From: Wolbachia endosymbiont (group B) of Eucosma cana | Lineage (GTDB): Bacteria; Pseudomonadota; Alphaproteobacteria; Rickettsiales; Anaplasmataceae | Length of the DNA: 64,000 nt | Assembly (NCBI RefSeq): GCF_947250645.1 | Contig: NZ_OX366334.1 | Location: forward strand, 186,001-250,000 | Direction of reading: 5' to 3' | Shown here: piece by piece, positions 1 through 10,486 of the stretch | How the letters are laid out: the number at the start of each line of letters is the position of its first letter | Numbering within the stretch: the stretch's first letter is position 1 | Notes under the pieces: model-generated | Seen by the model: the letters and a program-made list of their open reading frames with translations, nothing else | Database searches by the model: none | Told to the model about the DNA's origin: nothing | Position numbers and translations under genes: made by a program

Positions 1-107
1 CTGCAAAGGAACCGTTGTTTATTGAGTTATTTATGGTAAAATTGGGAAAATGCTCCAAATGTTTAAATCGGTTTTATCATGGAGCCAATTCTTATGACAT
101 TACTTGA
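1..107 (+). CDS. virB3: VirB3, C-terminal end (partial)
   Basis: The frame starting at base 3 is open from the window edge to a TGA at 105-107 and gives about 34 residues ending in NSYDIT. VirB3 is a small inner-membrane subunit of the type IV secretion channel and is encoded directly upstream of virB4 in Wolbachia. The call rests mainly on that position: the stop is only 9 bp before the virB4 start. The membrane-spanning N-terminus lies outside the window, so the family cannot be confirmed from the sequence alone. Confidence 0.75.
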   Translation, partial: AKEPLFIELFMVKLGKCSKCLNRFYHGANSYDIT

Positions 108-116
108 TGTTATGCA

Positions 117-2522
117 ATGTTGAGATTTAGAGCTATTCAATCAAAGAATAAATCTATTCTAAGTAGGGAGGTTCACGCTGCTGAATTTATACCTTATTCT
201 TGCTATTGGAATAGTACAACCTTGATGACAAAGCAGAATTGGTTAGTTAAATTTATAAAATTAAATGGCTTTGCGTTTGAAACGGCCGATGATGAAGACT
301 TGGCGATACAAAATAATATCAGAAATCAGATGCTAAGAAGTATTTCATCTCCAGCATTTAGTTTATACTTTCATACCATCAGGCGTAAGAAGAATATCTT
401 TTCTGATGAATTTGCAAGCCAGAGTTTACCAAATTTTTTTGCTAACCATGTAAATCTAAAATGGAGAGAAAAACACGCAACTAGGCAATCTTTTATTAAT
501 GATTTATACATTACGATTATTCGTAGGGCAGACACAAAAGGAGTAGAATTTTTATCACATCTACTGAAAAAATTTGGGCATGTAACTTCAAAACATGCTT
601 GGGAAAGTGATATGCGTGATACCTATGAAGATTTAGAGGAAACAACAAATCGTATAGTAACAAGCTTTAGGAATTATTCGCCTAAAGTCCTTGGAGTAAA
701 AGAAACTCCAAACGGACTGTTTTGTGAAATAATGGAGTTTCTGTCTAGAATTGTAAATTGTGGCTTTGTTACAAACACGCTCTTTCCACTAAAAACTGAA
801 ATATCAAGATACTTACCAGTTCATAGGTTATTTTTTGGCCATAAGATGATACAGGTTGTGACTCATAATGAAAGTAAATATGCTGGAATAGTTAGTATCA
901 AAGAATATGGAAATAATACTTCTGCAGGAATGCTTGATTCTTTTTTACAACTTCCTTATGAATTTATTATCACGCAGTCTTTTCAATTTACAAATAGGCA
1001 AATGGCAATTGCGAAAATGCAGATACAGCAAAATCGTATGATACAATCTGCAGATAAAGCTATTTCTCAAATAGCAGAAATTTCTCATGCACTTGATGAT
1101 GCAATGAGTGGTAAGATTGCGTTTGGTGCACACCATTTAACTATCTTATGTATAGAAAAAAGCCCTAAATCATTAGATAATGCTTTATCATTGGTTGAAT
1201 CAGAGCTTTCTAATTGTGGTGTTTATCCTGTTCGTGAGAGGGTTAATCTAGAGCCAGCATTTTGGGCGCAAATTCCTGGTAATTTCGATTATATAGTAAG
1301 AAAAGGTACAATAAGTAGTCTTAATTTGGCCGGTTTTGCATCTCAACATAATTATCCTACTGGTAAAAAATTCGATAACCACTGGGGAGATGCTGTTACA
1401 GTTTTTGATACAACATCTGGCACTCCATTTTTCTTCAACTTTCATATAAGGGATGTTGGACATACTATGATAATTGGGCCAACAGGTGCTGGTAAAACTG
1501 TTTTAATGAATTTTTTATGTGCTCAAGCAATGAAATTTTCTCCAAGAATATTCTTTTTTGATAAAGATCGCGGTGCAGAAATTTTTTTAAGAGCACTTGG
1601 TGGTATCTATACTATAATAGAACCAAGAACTAAGACAAATTTTAATCCTCTACAACTTGATGATACTCCTGATAATAAAACATTTTTGATGGAATGGATA
1701 AAATCTTTAATTTTAGTGTACAACGATAAATTCACTTCAGAAGATATTGCTAGAATTAATGATGCAATTGAGGGAAATTTTAAATTAAAAAAAGAAGACA
1801 GATTTTTGAGAAATCTCGTACCATTTTTAGGACTTGCGGGCCCTGATACTCTAGCTGGAGCAATATCTATGTGGCATGATGATGGCTCTCATGCTGCAAT
1901 ATTTGACAATAAAGAAGATTTGCTAGATTTTTCAAAAGCAAGAGTGTTTGGCTTTGAAATGGCTAGCTTGCTAAAAGATCCTGTTGCTCTTGGACCGGTC
2001 TTGATTTATTTGTTTCATAGGATTAGTATATCGCTTGATGGTACTCCATCTATTATTGTTCTTGATGAAGCATGGGCGTTAATAGATAATCCAGTTTTTG
2101 CACCTAAGATAAAAGACTGGTTGAAAGTGCTGAGAAAGTTAAATGCTTTTGTAGTTTTTGCTACTCAGAGTATTGAAGATGCAAGTAAAAGTGCTATTAG
2201 TGATACACTTGTACAGCAGACAGCAACACAAATTTTTTTGCCAAATCTGAAAGCTACTAGTGTCTATCGAGATGTTTTTATGTTAACTGAACGTGAGTAC
2301 ATACTGATCAAACACACAGATCCAAGTACTAGATTCTTTTTAGTAAAGCAGGGAGTTAATGCTGTAGTAGCTAGAATAGATCTGAAAGATTTGGATGATG
2401 TGGTTAACGTGTTATCTGGACGTGCAGAAAGTGTCCTATTGTTACATGATATACTGAAAGAAGTCGGAGATGATCCAAAGATGTGGTTGCCTGTGTTTTA
2501 TCAAAAGGTGAAAAATGTTTAA
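117..2522 (+). CDS. virB4: VirB4 type IV secretion ATPase
   Basis: This 801-residue protein is the VirB4/CagE ATPase that sits at the cytoplasmic face of the inner membrane and powers assembly and substrate transfer of the VirB/VirD4 secretion channel. The Walker A motif GPTGAGKT lies near residues 454-461. A Walker B-like segment IIVLDEAWAL lies near residues 648-657, followed by the ATQSIEDA segment typical of VirB4. The length matches the family (about 800 residues). The ATG at 117 is the only in-frame ATG close to the virB3 stop. The 3' end overlaps the first virB6 gene by 8 bp, so the two are probably translationally coupled. Nothing looks damaged. Confidence 0.97.
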   Translation: MLRFRAIQSKNKSILSREVHAAEFIPYSCYWNSTTLMTKQNWLVKFIKLNGFAFETADDEDLAIQNNIRNQMLRSISSPAFSLYFHTIRRKKNIFSDEFASQSLPNFFANHVNLKWREKHATRQSFINDLYITIIRRADTKGVEFLSHLLKKFGHVTSKHAWESDMRDTYEDLEETTNRIVTSFRNYSPKVLGVKETPNGLFCEIMEFLSRIVNCGFVTNTLFPLKTEISRYLPVHRLFFGHKMIQVVTHNESKYAGIVSIKEYGNNTSAGMLDSFLQLPYEFIITQSFQFTNRQMAIAKMQIQQNRMIQSADKAISQIAEISHALDDAMSGKIAFGAHHLTILCIEKSPKSLDNALSLVESELSNCGVYPVRERVNLEPAFWAQIPGNFDYIVRKGTISSLNLAGFASQHNYPTGKKFDNHWGDAVTVFDTTSGTPFFFNFHIRDVGHTMIIGPTGAGKTVLMNFLCAQAMKFSPRIFFFDKDRGAEIFLRALGGIYTIIEPRTKTNFNPLQLDDTPDNKTFLMEWIKSLILVYNDKFTSEDIARINDAIEGNFKLKKEDRFLRNLVPFLGLAGPDTLAGAISMWHDDGSHAAIFDNKEDLLDFSKARVFGFEMASLLKDPVALGPVLIYLFHRISISLDGTPSIIVLDEAWALIDNPVFAPKIKDWLKVLRKLNAFVVFATQSIEDASKSAISDTLVQQTATQIFLPNLKATSVYRDVFMLTEREYILIKHTDPSTRFFLVKQGVNAVVARIDLKDLDDVVNVLSGRAESVLLLHDILKEVGDDPKMWLPVFYQKVKNV

Positions 2523-5088
2523 AACTAAACTGTCATTACTGTTAGTTGCGATATTTTTGTTAAATATAGATTTTTTGCTCTCATATCCAGTGTTTGCAGA
2601 TACAGTAAGTGGTACTGACAAAACGGAATTTGTTAGCAGATTTAATTCTACTGGCAGCTTTAGTCGTGCTTCTAATCCTGACTGTAAGGCGTTTGAAACA
2701 GCTGCAGCAGTTGCTGGGATAGCAATTGCTATTGGTGCAATATTTACTGGTATTGTTTTGATTGTCTCTTCTGCTGGTTTATTTACTGCTCTTGTTATCG
2801 TTGGAATGATAGCTGCAATTGTTGGAGTCTGGAAGGCAGTGGGGGGACTTATTGTTTGTCAGCATAGTTTTGTTAGGCATCCAGTTGCATACGATAATGA
2901 TGGGAGATATAAAAATTTTAAACTAAAAGACACAGGTTATAGTGGTGACACAGATAAAAATTATCGAACAGAAGATGAATATTTTTCTGCATTACAGAAA
3001 AGATCAGGAAAAGATGGAAAACAAACAGAGAAAGATATTTTAAACTTTACTGATTGGGATGTTGTGAATGTTGATAGGGAACACTACTACTGGCCAAAAA
3101 ATGGTGTGCAATATAGTGAATACATAGAAGTATGTCATCGCAATCCTTTAACATTTGGCAACCTTTTCAAGACGAATGACTTTAATTTCAGAGGGGAAGA
3201 TGGATACATAGACTTTGATATCAGAGAGAAAGATACTGGATATGAAAGTGGGTCATGGTCTCCGAAGGTTGATGGCGATCTAGAATGTAAAGTGCTTAAA
3301 GCTGGACAGAGCGAAGACATATATGGATCAACGTTCAGGGCACTGAGAAAAATGGGTAGGTTATGTGTGGAATTGGCTGAAGTTAGGGCAGCTGGAACTG
3401 CTTGGCCGCAAGGAATTGATATAGGATGCACGGAATTACCACCTGATCCGATTGCTCCTATGTGTGAACAATCTGTGATATTATTCAAAAATAAAGATGG
3501 TACAGGTGGTGAAGAAAGGAGTTTTATCAACAGGGATGACGATTATAAAACTCTTATCAGGAAAAAAGAAAAAGAAGGAAAAATTTTTGTAGGTTATGAC
3601 AATAAAAGCTGTTTTAGCTCGTATGTCTCTGAAGCTTGCTACAATCAAGCGGGAAGTAAGTCATTATCTCCTATTCCCATAACTTCTATGATAGTGCAAT
3701 GTATTAAGGAGTCGTTAGATAATTTAGTGGCAGGTATTGATTCAAGTGGTAACTTACTTACAGACAAAAATGGACATGCTAAGGGTAGTTTTTTGTCTGT
3801 AGCACAAGGAAGGTTGAAAAATACTGTAACTGCTGTTCTAGTTTTAGCTTTAATACTGTTCTCTATAAAAGTTATGTCTGGTGGAGTGCGTAGTCCGCAA
3901 GAAATGTACATGTTGATCATTAAATTCGCTTTAGTGATTTACTTTACGACAGGTAGCACTATGTCTCATTATTACGGGGAATTAACAAAGCTTTCAAATG
4001 GTTTGTCAGAGATAGTGCTTAAAGCGTCATCTGAAAGTAAAAATATATGTAATTATGAGTCAGGTACAGATTATGAATACGATCGCGCAGGAAAGAGGGT
4101 ATCCTACAGTTATCTTGCACCTTGGGATAGGCTTGATTGCAGAATTTTATTTTATTTAGGTGCCCCTTTAGATGGAATTGGTGGCAAAATTGGTACTGGA
4201 GGTGTTGCAACGTTAGCGGTTTTGCTTGGCGCTGCTCCTGTCTTGTTAGTTGCAGGTTCGGTGATTGGTATTATTTTCGCTGGTGGACAGATCTTAGTAG
4301 CTCTTGTCTGTATATTTATGGCCATTTTGATGATGATGGTTATTTTGTGGATGTGCTATGTATTTATCTTATCTTTAGTTGCGCTTAGTGTAATTATCAT
4401 CTTATCGCCTTTATTCATTCCTATGGTTTTGTTTCAACATACTAAGGGATATTTTGATGGTTGGCTAAAAGAGTTAATTACCTACAGTTTATACCCAGTT
4501 ATCCTTTTTGCGTTTTTATCCTTTATGTTCATAGCATGTGATAAAATCTATTTTAAAAATTTAAATTTTAAACTGGACGAGTCATATAAAAATGAACAAC
4601 CAGACAAGTCATATGAAAAGAAACAAGCAGAAATCTCATATAGTAAGAAAAAACAGTGGTTTAAATTGAAAGATGGGGAATGTGATAAAAATGAAACTAC
4701 TCTCGCATGTATGATGCAAAATTATAGCTTTAAAAAGAGCAGCATACTTGGTCTATTCGACTTTACATACATGGAGTTTGGCAGCTCTCTAATCGGAGAA
4801 TTATTAAAATTGTGTTTAGTATTATTCCTCTTTTACCACTTTTTAAACGTTCTTCCCGGCATGGCTGCTGAGCTTGCTGGTAATCACAGAGCAGCACTTG
4901 GTTCAGGTAGCACTCCTGCACAAATGGTGAATAAAGCTTTATCTGCTGCCAAAGCTGCTGCTGGAGGTGCTGGTCAAGTTGCTGCTGCGGCTGTAAATAA
5001 GGCAAGAGGGGCTATTGGAGGAGGTGGAGATGATAATAAGGGATCGGGATCTTCCTCTAGTGAATCTATAAAATCAGGTGGAGAGTGA
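2515..5088 (+). CDS. virB6-1: VirB6 family protein, first paralogue
   Basis: This 857-residue polytopic inner-membrane component of the type IV channel is the first of four tandem VirB6/TrbL-family genes. A cleavable-looking signal peptide occupies residues 1-29 (hydrophobic, ending VFA-DT). A hydrophobic block follows at about 57-115, then a large Cys-containing periplasmic-like region. The VirB6 membrane core spans about 440-680, with a last segment near 763-783. The C-terminus is Ala/Gly/Ser-rich and low complexity. The SLVALSVIIILSPLFIPM stretch is the conserved family signature, repeated in different form in the next three genes. The start overlaps virB4. Classical VirB6 has about 300 residues; the extensions seen here are characteristic of Rickettsiales. 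Confidence 0.93.
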   Translation: MFKTKLSLLLVAIFLLNIDFLLSYPVFADTVSGTDKTEFVSRFNSTGSFSRASNPDCKAFETAAAVAGIAIAIGAIFTGIVLIVSSAGLFTALVIVGMIAAIVGVWKAVGGLIVCQHSFVRHPVAYDNDGRYKNFKLKDTGYSGDTDKNYRTEDEYFSALQKRSGKDGKQTEKDILNFTDWDVVNVDREHYYWPKNGVQYSEYIEVCHRNPLTFGNLFKTNDFNFRGEDGYIDFDIREKDTGYESGSWSPKVDGDLECKVLKAGQSEDIYGSTFRALRKMGRLCVELAEVRAAGTAWPQGIDIGCTELPPDPIAPMCEQSVILFKNKDGTGGEERSFINRDDDYKTLIRKKEKEGKIFVGYDNKSCFSSYVSEACYNQAGSKSLSPIPITSMIVQCIKESLDNLVAGIDSSGNLLTDKNGHAKGSFLSVAQGRLKNTVTAVLVLALILFSIKVMSGGVRSPQEMYMLIIKFALVIYFTTGSTMSHYYGELTKLSNGLSEIVLKASSESKNICNYESGTDYEYDRAGKRVSYSYLAPWDRLDCRILFYLGAPLDGIGGKIGTGGVATLAVLLGAAPVLLVAGSVIGIIFAGGQILVALVCIFMAILMMMVILWMCYVFILSLVALSVIIILSPLFIPMVLFQHTKGYFDGWLKELITYSLYPVILFAFLSFMFIACDKIYFKNLNFKLDESYKNEQPDKSYEKKQAEISYSKKKQWFKLKDGECDKNETTLACMMQNYSFKKSSILGLFDFTYMEFGSSLIGELLKLCLVLFLFYHFLNVLPGMAAELAGNHRAALGSGSTPAQMVNKALSAAKAAAGGAGQVAAAAVNKARGAIGGGGDDNKGSGSSSSESIKSGGE

Positions 5089-5105
5089 GCGCAGGTGAGT
5101 AACAG

Positions 5106-7478
5106 ATGTTTGAACATTTGAGCAACCAAAATTTGGTTAAGCTATGCATAAGTTTTGTGATACTCTTTTTATTATCTGGGTGCGGGTGTATTAAGCCAGA
5201 AGATTCATCAGGCTTGCGTGAGAAATTGGATATAGTGTCAACAGAGCAGAAATGGGTTGATTCTGGAGTCTATATTTCGGATAAAATAAAAGTAACAGAG
5301 ATTAATATAGTACCTAATAAGGTTAATTTTTGTTCGCAATATAAAGATTTTGCAATTGAACCTGGAGTAAGAAACGTTACATTACCGTTTGCGCTTAAAG
5401 CTGGCGATGCGATAAGCTTTAGTGTTGTTGGAAGTAAAATGTGTAAAAACAATAATGGCATGGTCACCTGCAAAAAAATTGACGAAAATTGCGGTGAAGG
5501 GGAAAAGGAGTATTTTTCACATGTTTTAAATCAAGAGAAGTGTCAAGGTGAAATATGTCCTAATAAATATGAAATAGGCAATGCACAATGGTTAAATGGA
5601 AAAGAGTACTGGTCTTCAGAATTAGATCAAAGTGAAAGAGAGGAAATTAGAAATGTCATCGACTCTATAAAACAGCAAGGGGAAAATGTAGACTGTAGCA
5701 AGCTTTCAGAGAGCAGTGCAAGTAAGATAGATACGCGCATTTTAAATTTACTCTGTGGACGTATATGTAAATTTTCTTTCGGCAGCGGAGAAAAAGGTTG
5801 CGTATATATTGAATACAATAGTATAGAAGGTGAGATATTCAATACTTTAAATTCTAGAGGTGAATCTGTTATTGCTGAAATTATTGATAACGTATTAAAG
5901 GAAAAACGGGTAAAAACTGACATTACACTATTACGTGTTCACATGGATAATGAGGAATTTGAACACATTCCAGGAGGCGGTATATGTATTAACTGTGATC
6001 ATAAGATAGATCGTAACCATCCAAAACCAGAGTTAACTTTTAGTTTAGGTGATGGTAAGGGCAAGGGTGGTTTCAACATAAGAGTAACAAGAATCCCTAA
6101 TTTAGAAAAAAGCTTATATATAAGCGTTTCTGACAAATTTCCTGAGCGTGAGCCCGATGAAACTCAGGGAGATATACCTGTAGACATTAGCAAAGTTTAT
6201 AATACTCAATATATGGAAGGCTTAAAAGAAAAGCTAAAGGACAAGAGTGGCACTATATATTACGGAATAAGAGATCATGGCTGTGATTATAAGAAAAATG
6301 AGGGTCAGTTTAGCATTAACCTTACAACTAAAGAGCCACCTGTAAGAACTTTTAGTGCGATATATAATTTTTTTGATGAAAAAGTAAAAACTGCATTTTT
6401 CGGTTCTAGCTACAAAGACACTAACGCGATTCACTCTGATACTAGCCCTGTGAAGTCTCTTTATCAAAGTTTTGTAGCATCAAATAGAACAAATACCATC
6501 AGATCTACAATAGTGTCGTTATTAGTATTATATATAGTTTTATACACCCTTTATTACTTTTTTGGATTGTCTCATGCTTCTATATATGAATTTTTAATTA
6601 TATGTGTAAAGATAGGAGTTATTACCCAATTGCTGAACGATAACAGTTGGAGTTTTTTTTATAACAATGCATTTTCTATTTTTGTTAATGCTCCAAAACA
6701 GTTAATAGAAATAGCAAATTTCAGAGGTACAACATCAAATGTTTTTGAATTTCTTGATTTACCGCTCAATAGGTTTTTATCAGCACACTCAGTGTTACTA
6801 ATAGTATCTCTTATATTCTCCGGTCCTTTGGGTATTGTATCGTTTTGCTTGGTGATTTGGGGTTTGATAACAGTGAGCTTATCGATGTTTAACGCCTTAT
6901 TTTCTTTTATCACATCTATAGCAATAGTTGCATTATTGCTTTCCTTGGCGCCTCTTTTTATTATTTGCCTTCTATTTGGATATACTAGACAGATGTTTCA
7001 CAATTGGGTCAAAAATTTAGCAAGATTTGCAATTCATCCGGTAGTGCTTTTAATTTTTATATCATTAATAAGCCAGGTTATGGATTATATTGTGTATTCG
7101 GTCTTTAATTTTGAGGTCTGTCCTACATGTATACTTAATCTTAACTTAAAGATTTTTAATCCTTGTATTATTTATGGTTATGCTTCCAAACATGCACCTA
7201 ACATCACAGCTATGATGGCTTTTGTGATTTTGGGACATGCTATGAAAGCTTTAGTTGAGGCATCTTCAACAATATCTGATTCGTTGTTTGGTGTTTATGT
7301 AGCAAGCGAACCAGGAAGGCAATATCAGCAAAGCTTAATGGGAACAGTAGGTTTAGATGAACAAAGTATCCAAAGAAGAGCAGGTCAGCAATCTGGTACA
7401 CCAAGTCGAAGACCTCAAATACCACAATCAGCTCAAAGATCAGCACCTAAAATACCGACAAACACAGGAAATCAATGA
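5106..7478 (+). CDS. virB6-2: VirB6 family lipoprotein-like protein, second paralogue
   Basis: This 790-residue protein has an N-terminal lipoprotein-type signal: a hydrophobic run then LLSGCG, with the lipobox Cys near residue 27. A long Cys-rich extracytoplasmic region follows, with one hydrophobic segment near residue 460. The VirB6 core with several membrane segments spans about 480-700 and includes SLAPLFIICLLF. A short Gln/Pro/Arg-rich tail comes last. It starts 17 bp after virB6-1 and overlaps virB6-3 by 4 bp (ATGA), so the genes are co-transcribed. If lipidated, the N-terminus would be tethered to a membrane; that is inferred from the motif only. Confidence 0.92.
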   Translation: MFEHLSNQNLVKLCISFVILFLLSGCGCIKPEDSSGLREKLDIVSTEQKWVDSGVYISDKIKVTEINIVPNKVNFCSQYKDFAIEPGVRNVTLPFALKAGDAISFSVVGSKMCKNNNGMVTCKKIDENCGEGEKEYFSHVLNQEKCQGEICPNKYEIGNAQWLNGKEYWSSELDQSEREEIRNVIDSIKQQGENVDCSKLSESSASKIDTRILNLLCGRICKFSFGSGEKGCVYIEYNSIEGEIFNTLNSRGESVIAEIIDNVLKEKRVKTDITLLRVHMDNEEFEHIPGGGICINCDHKIDRNHPKPELTFSLGDGKGKGGFNIRVTRIPNLEKSLYISVSDKFPEREPDETQGDIPVDISKVYNTQYMEGLKEKLKDKSGTIYYGIRDHGCDYKKNEGQFSINLTTKEPPVRTFSAIYNFFDEKVKTAFFGSSYKDTNAIHSDTSPVKSLYQSFVASNRTNTIRSTIVSLLVLYIVLYTLYYFFGLSHASIYEFLIICVKIGVITQLLNDNSWSFFYNNAFSIFVNAPKQLIEIANFRGTTSNVFEFLDLPLNRFLSAHSVLLIVSLIFSGPLGIVSFCLVIWGLITVSLSMFNALFSFITSIAIVALLLSLAPLFIICLLFGYTRQMFHNWVKNLARFAIHPVVLLIFISLISQVMDYIVYSVFNFEVCPTCILNLNLKIFNPCIIYGYASKHAPNITAMMAFVILGHAMKALVEASSTISDSLFGVYVASEPGRQYQQSLMGTVGLDEQSIQRRAGQQSGTPSRRPQIPQSAQRSAPKIPTNTGNQ

Positions 7479-10405
7479 TGAGCAGAAAATCATTATTATT
7501 GATACTATGTCTTGTAATTACTGGCTGCACAATGGATTGTGTTGAACCTGGGTTGCAGAGCAGAAATACTAGTGTCAGTATAGATGTTCCAGTTCGTGAA
7601 GCTGGCGAAGGAGTTAAAATTCATTGGGTTGATTCTGGTCAAGTAATTAGCAAGGATGAGAAAATCAAATTTACTCTTGGTGGGTCAGTAAATCTTTGTC
7701 CTCTTAAAGAAGGGAAAAATCCAAAGAGAGTACTTGTGCCCGCTGTATTTTGTGCTAATGATTTAATACCAAATTACAGTAATAAGTTAACTGATAATGC
7801 TAGTCTTGATGAACGAGAAATATGTGGGGACATAGGCTTTGGAAATAATGAATTCTATAGCAATAGACGTTATGTAGATACTGGAATTAAAGCAAATCCT
7901 GGTGATAAGTTAAGCTTTAGCTTAGTTCCCAGAGAGATAACGATTGATTATGACAATCCACAAGGAAAAGGTATCAGTTTTGATGATAATTGCTATAGAA
8001 CTGAAAAAGGGGATGAAAAAGACAGAGCTACAATAAGAGACATGCTAAACGGAGGAAAGTTCTTTTGTGGAGAAAGTGGTAAAAGAACTGTAGTAGAATT
8101 TCCGCCGCTGAATAAAGAAGAAATGAATAAAAGAAGAGTGCTAGTTGGCAATGGCTACACTCCATATGATAATAAGGTACATTTTAATAAGGATTATATT
8201 CAAAATTCATGGATAAATGGTGCATTGTTAGATTTACGACGAACTAAAATAGGACTGAATGAATTATGTAATGGGAAAAGGTGTGATTTTAATGAGCTGA
8301 ACAAGTACAGTTCTTATGAACTTAATTGTTACTATCAGAACGTATGTTACAATAAAGAGGGTATATGGAGTTTTGGGATAGGTGCAGAAGGAAAACGAAA
8401 TTGTGTTTCTTCTGTCAGGTATGAGAAGTATGATAAAGGAAATACATGTGACATGTATTCTCACCTTAAACGTATTGAGGATGAACTAAAAGAGATTGAA
8501 GAAAATAAGAGGGATTCTAAGCAGATTGACATTAATTTAATATCAAATTCTAAATTAAACTTCAAAGAGGACAGAGAAGATATTTCTTGGGCTGAGGCTC
8601 TTGTTGCAAAAGTTGGCGATCTTAATAATCAGAATACTGCTAAAGGTATTCAATGTTTTCCAGAGAGAAAGGGTGCAAAAGGGGATAATGTGTGTTCGCA
8701 AATTGGTGATAATTTTGAACATTTTTCTTTGAAATTAAATCATGATTATAAAATAGATGAAAAAGATATAATACCTGGTAGTAGTGTGATGCTTGCTATA
8801 GCAAGCAATGGCAATTACTTTCTTCATAGAGGTGGATATCATGTTGAAGTGACTAGATCGTGCAAATTCACTGACGGCAGAAAGTTGTATGTGTATCTAG
8901 GTGATGAGCTGCCTAAAAATAGACCTGCTGACACTAATAATTTTAAAAGAGTAAGAGATTTAATTAAAGTTAAAGAAGATAGCATAAAATATTACATAAT
9001 AGATGGAAGTCATTTAAAGGATAAAGAGTCTAAAAAGATATACTTTGGTATTAATGTAGAAAACGTAAAGAAAGATGATATTACGGACAAAGAAGGCAAA
9101 TATTATGAAGATAACAAATACACAGTAAATTTATTTTTAAAAAGAAAAATAAACGATTTTATTTCATCCACTGTAAACAAGATTTTTTATTTCATAACAG
9201 ACGGGAGTGAAGACGGAATTAAAATTCCATATGAAGGATATAGAAAAGGGCTTCTACAAGGAGTAAGAGCTTTGCTTATTCTATACGTTATATTTACTGT
9301 TGTTGGCTATATGCTTGGAACAATACAGCTAAGTAAATTCGATTTTATTATAAGAATGTTCAAAATAGCATTTATAGCTTTTGCTTTTAGTGATAGAAGT
9401 TGGGAATTCTTTGGTACAACTTTGTCTGGGCTTTTTGTTGATGGTAGCATTTATTTAGTTGATAGTTTTTCTGGCTATATAGGAGAAGGAGGTAAAAAAT
9501 TTGCATTCTTAGATTTAACAGCGGGAGTATTATTTACAGGAGAAACATGGCTGAAATTTTTGTCTTTAATGCTATCAGGACCTTTTGGCTTTATTGCATT
9601 TTTGGCAATACTTTATGCCACTTTTGTGTTTTTAAGATGCATTATTAGTGCTACGTTTAAGTATGTAATATCTACTGTTTTAGTAGCATTTTTATTGTCG
9701 TTGGCACCTTTATTTATCGTATTTATTCTATTTCAACAAACTAAAACATTATTTGATAATTGGATAAAAACGCTGGCTCATGTTTCATTGCAACCAGTCA
9801 TTTTATTTTCATCCTTGTCTCTTTTAAACCAGTTAATGTATTCAGTTCTATACAACCTCACAAATTTTTCTGCATGCTATCAATGCTTAATTAGTGTAAA
9901 TTTTTTATCGTATGATCTGTGTCTTATGAAATCAATATTACCTCTTGGGTATAGTCCTGGTACTAGTGTTGATGTTGCGTTCAGTACTGGAGAAAGGGCT
10001 GGTGGGCACTTTGCAGCATTACCTATAGATCTAATCCAGGCATTTATATATCTCATCATTGCTAGTGCAATGGAAGCTTTTGTTTCTATATCAGAAACTA
10101 TGGCGCAGGCGTTGTTCAGCTCTGGTTATGGAGTTGCTCAAAGTGTTAGTCATATTTCTAGGAGCGCATCACAAGCTATGCTGTCAACTGTTGGCCTTGA
10201 TGATAGAACCCAAAATATGATACATAACATCAAGCAGGGAATGAGTAAAGATCGTAGCAAAATTGAAGCTAAATTGCCTGATACACCAAAGCAAGCAGAT
10301 GGGAAAGGGAGTGCTGGCAGAGAAATGAGCAAATCTGAAACACTAAGCCAGCCAGATAAGCAAAAGGATTCTGATAAAACAAAAGGACAAGTCAAGGAAG
10401 ATTGA
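7475..10405 (+). CDS. virB6-3: VirB6 family lipoprotein-like protein, third paralogue
   Basis: This 976-residue VirB6-type channel protein begins MMSRKS, followed by a hydrophobic stretch and the lipobox ITGC near residue 18. A long hydrophilic, Cys-containing region fills residues 25-590. The VirB6 membrane core spans about 600-770 and contains SLAPLFIVFILF, the paralogue signature. A further hydrophobic helix lies near residue 860, and the tail is charged, rich in Lys, Ser and Asp. The ATG overlaps the virB6-2 stop (ATGA). VirB6-2 and VirB6-3 resemble each other in layout, including a shared KxxWVDSGQ/VYIS-like segment just after the lipid-box Cys, which points to tandem duplication. Confidence 0.92.
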   Translation: MMSRKSLLLILCLVITGCTMDCVEPGLQSRNTSVSIDVPVREAGEGVKIHWVDSGQVISKDEKIKFTLGGSVNLCPLKEGKNPKRVLVPAVFCANDLIPNYSNKLTDNASLDEREICGDIGFGNNEFYSNRRYVDTGIKANPGDKLSFSLVPREITIDYDNPQGKGISFDDNCYRTEKGDEKDRATIRDMLNGGKFFCGESGKRTVVEFPPLNKEEMNKRRVLVGNGYTPYDNKVHFNKDYIQNSWINGALLDLRRTKIGLNELCNGKRCDFNELNKYSSYELNCYYQNVCYNKEGIWSFGIGAEGKRNCVSSVRYEKYDKGNTCDMYSHLKRIEDELKEIEENKRDSKQIDINLISNSKLNFKEDREDISWAEALVAKVGDLNNQNTAKGIQCFPERKGAKGDNVCSQIGDNFEHFSLKLNHDYKIDEKDIIPGSSVMLAIASNGNYFLHRGGYHVEVTRSCKFTDGRKLYVYLGDELPKNRPADTNNFKRVRDLIKVKEDSIKYYIIDGSHLKDKESKKIYFGINVENVKKDDITDKEGKYYEDNKYTVNLFLKRKINDFISSTVNKIFYFITDGSEDGIKIPYEGYRKGLLQGVRALLILYVIFTVVGYMLGTIQLSKFDFIIRMFKIAFIAFAFSDRSWEFFGTTLSGLFVDGSIYLVDSFSGYIGEGGKKFAFLDLTAGVLFTGETWLKFLSLMLSGPFGFIAFLAILYATFVFLRCIISATFKYVISTVLVAFLLSLAPLFIVFILFQQTKTLFDNWIKTLAHVSLQPVILFSSLSLLNQLMYSVLYNLTNFSACYQCLISVNFLSYDLCLMKSILPLGYSPGTSVDVAFSTGERAGGHFAALPIDLIQAFIYLIIASAMEAFVSISETMAQALFSSGYGVAQSVSHISRSASQAMLSTVGLDDRTQNMIHNIKQGMSKDRSKIEAKLPDTPKQADGKGSAGREMSKSETLSQPDKQKDSDKTKGQVKED

Positions 10406-10486
10406 TGAGATATATGGAGTAACTAATTAAAAAGATATTTGAAGTAAGGTTTTAGAAATTTATTCTGTATTGGAAAAAGTTTAGGT

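Noticed and set aside
4763..5005. Minus-strand Gln/Leu-rich frame inside virB6-1
   Set aside because: Shadow of the Ala/Gly-rich C-terminal coding sequence of virB6-1.
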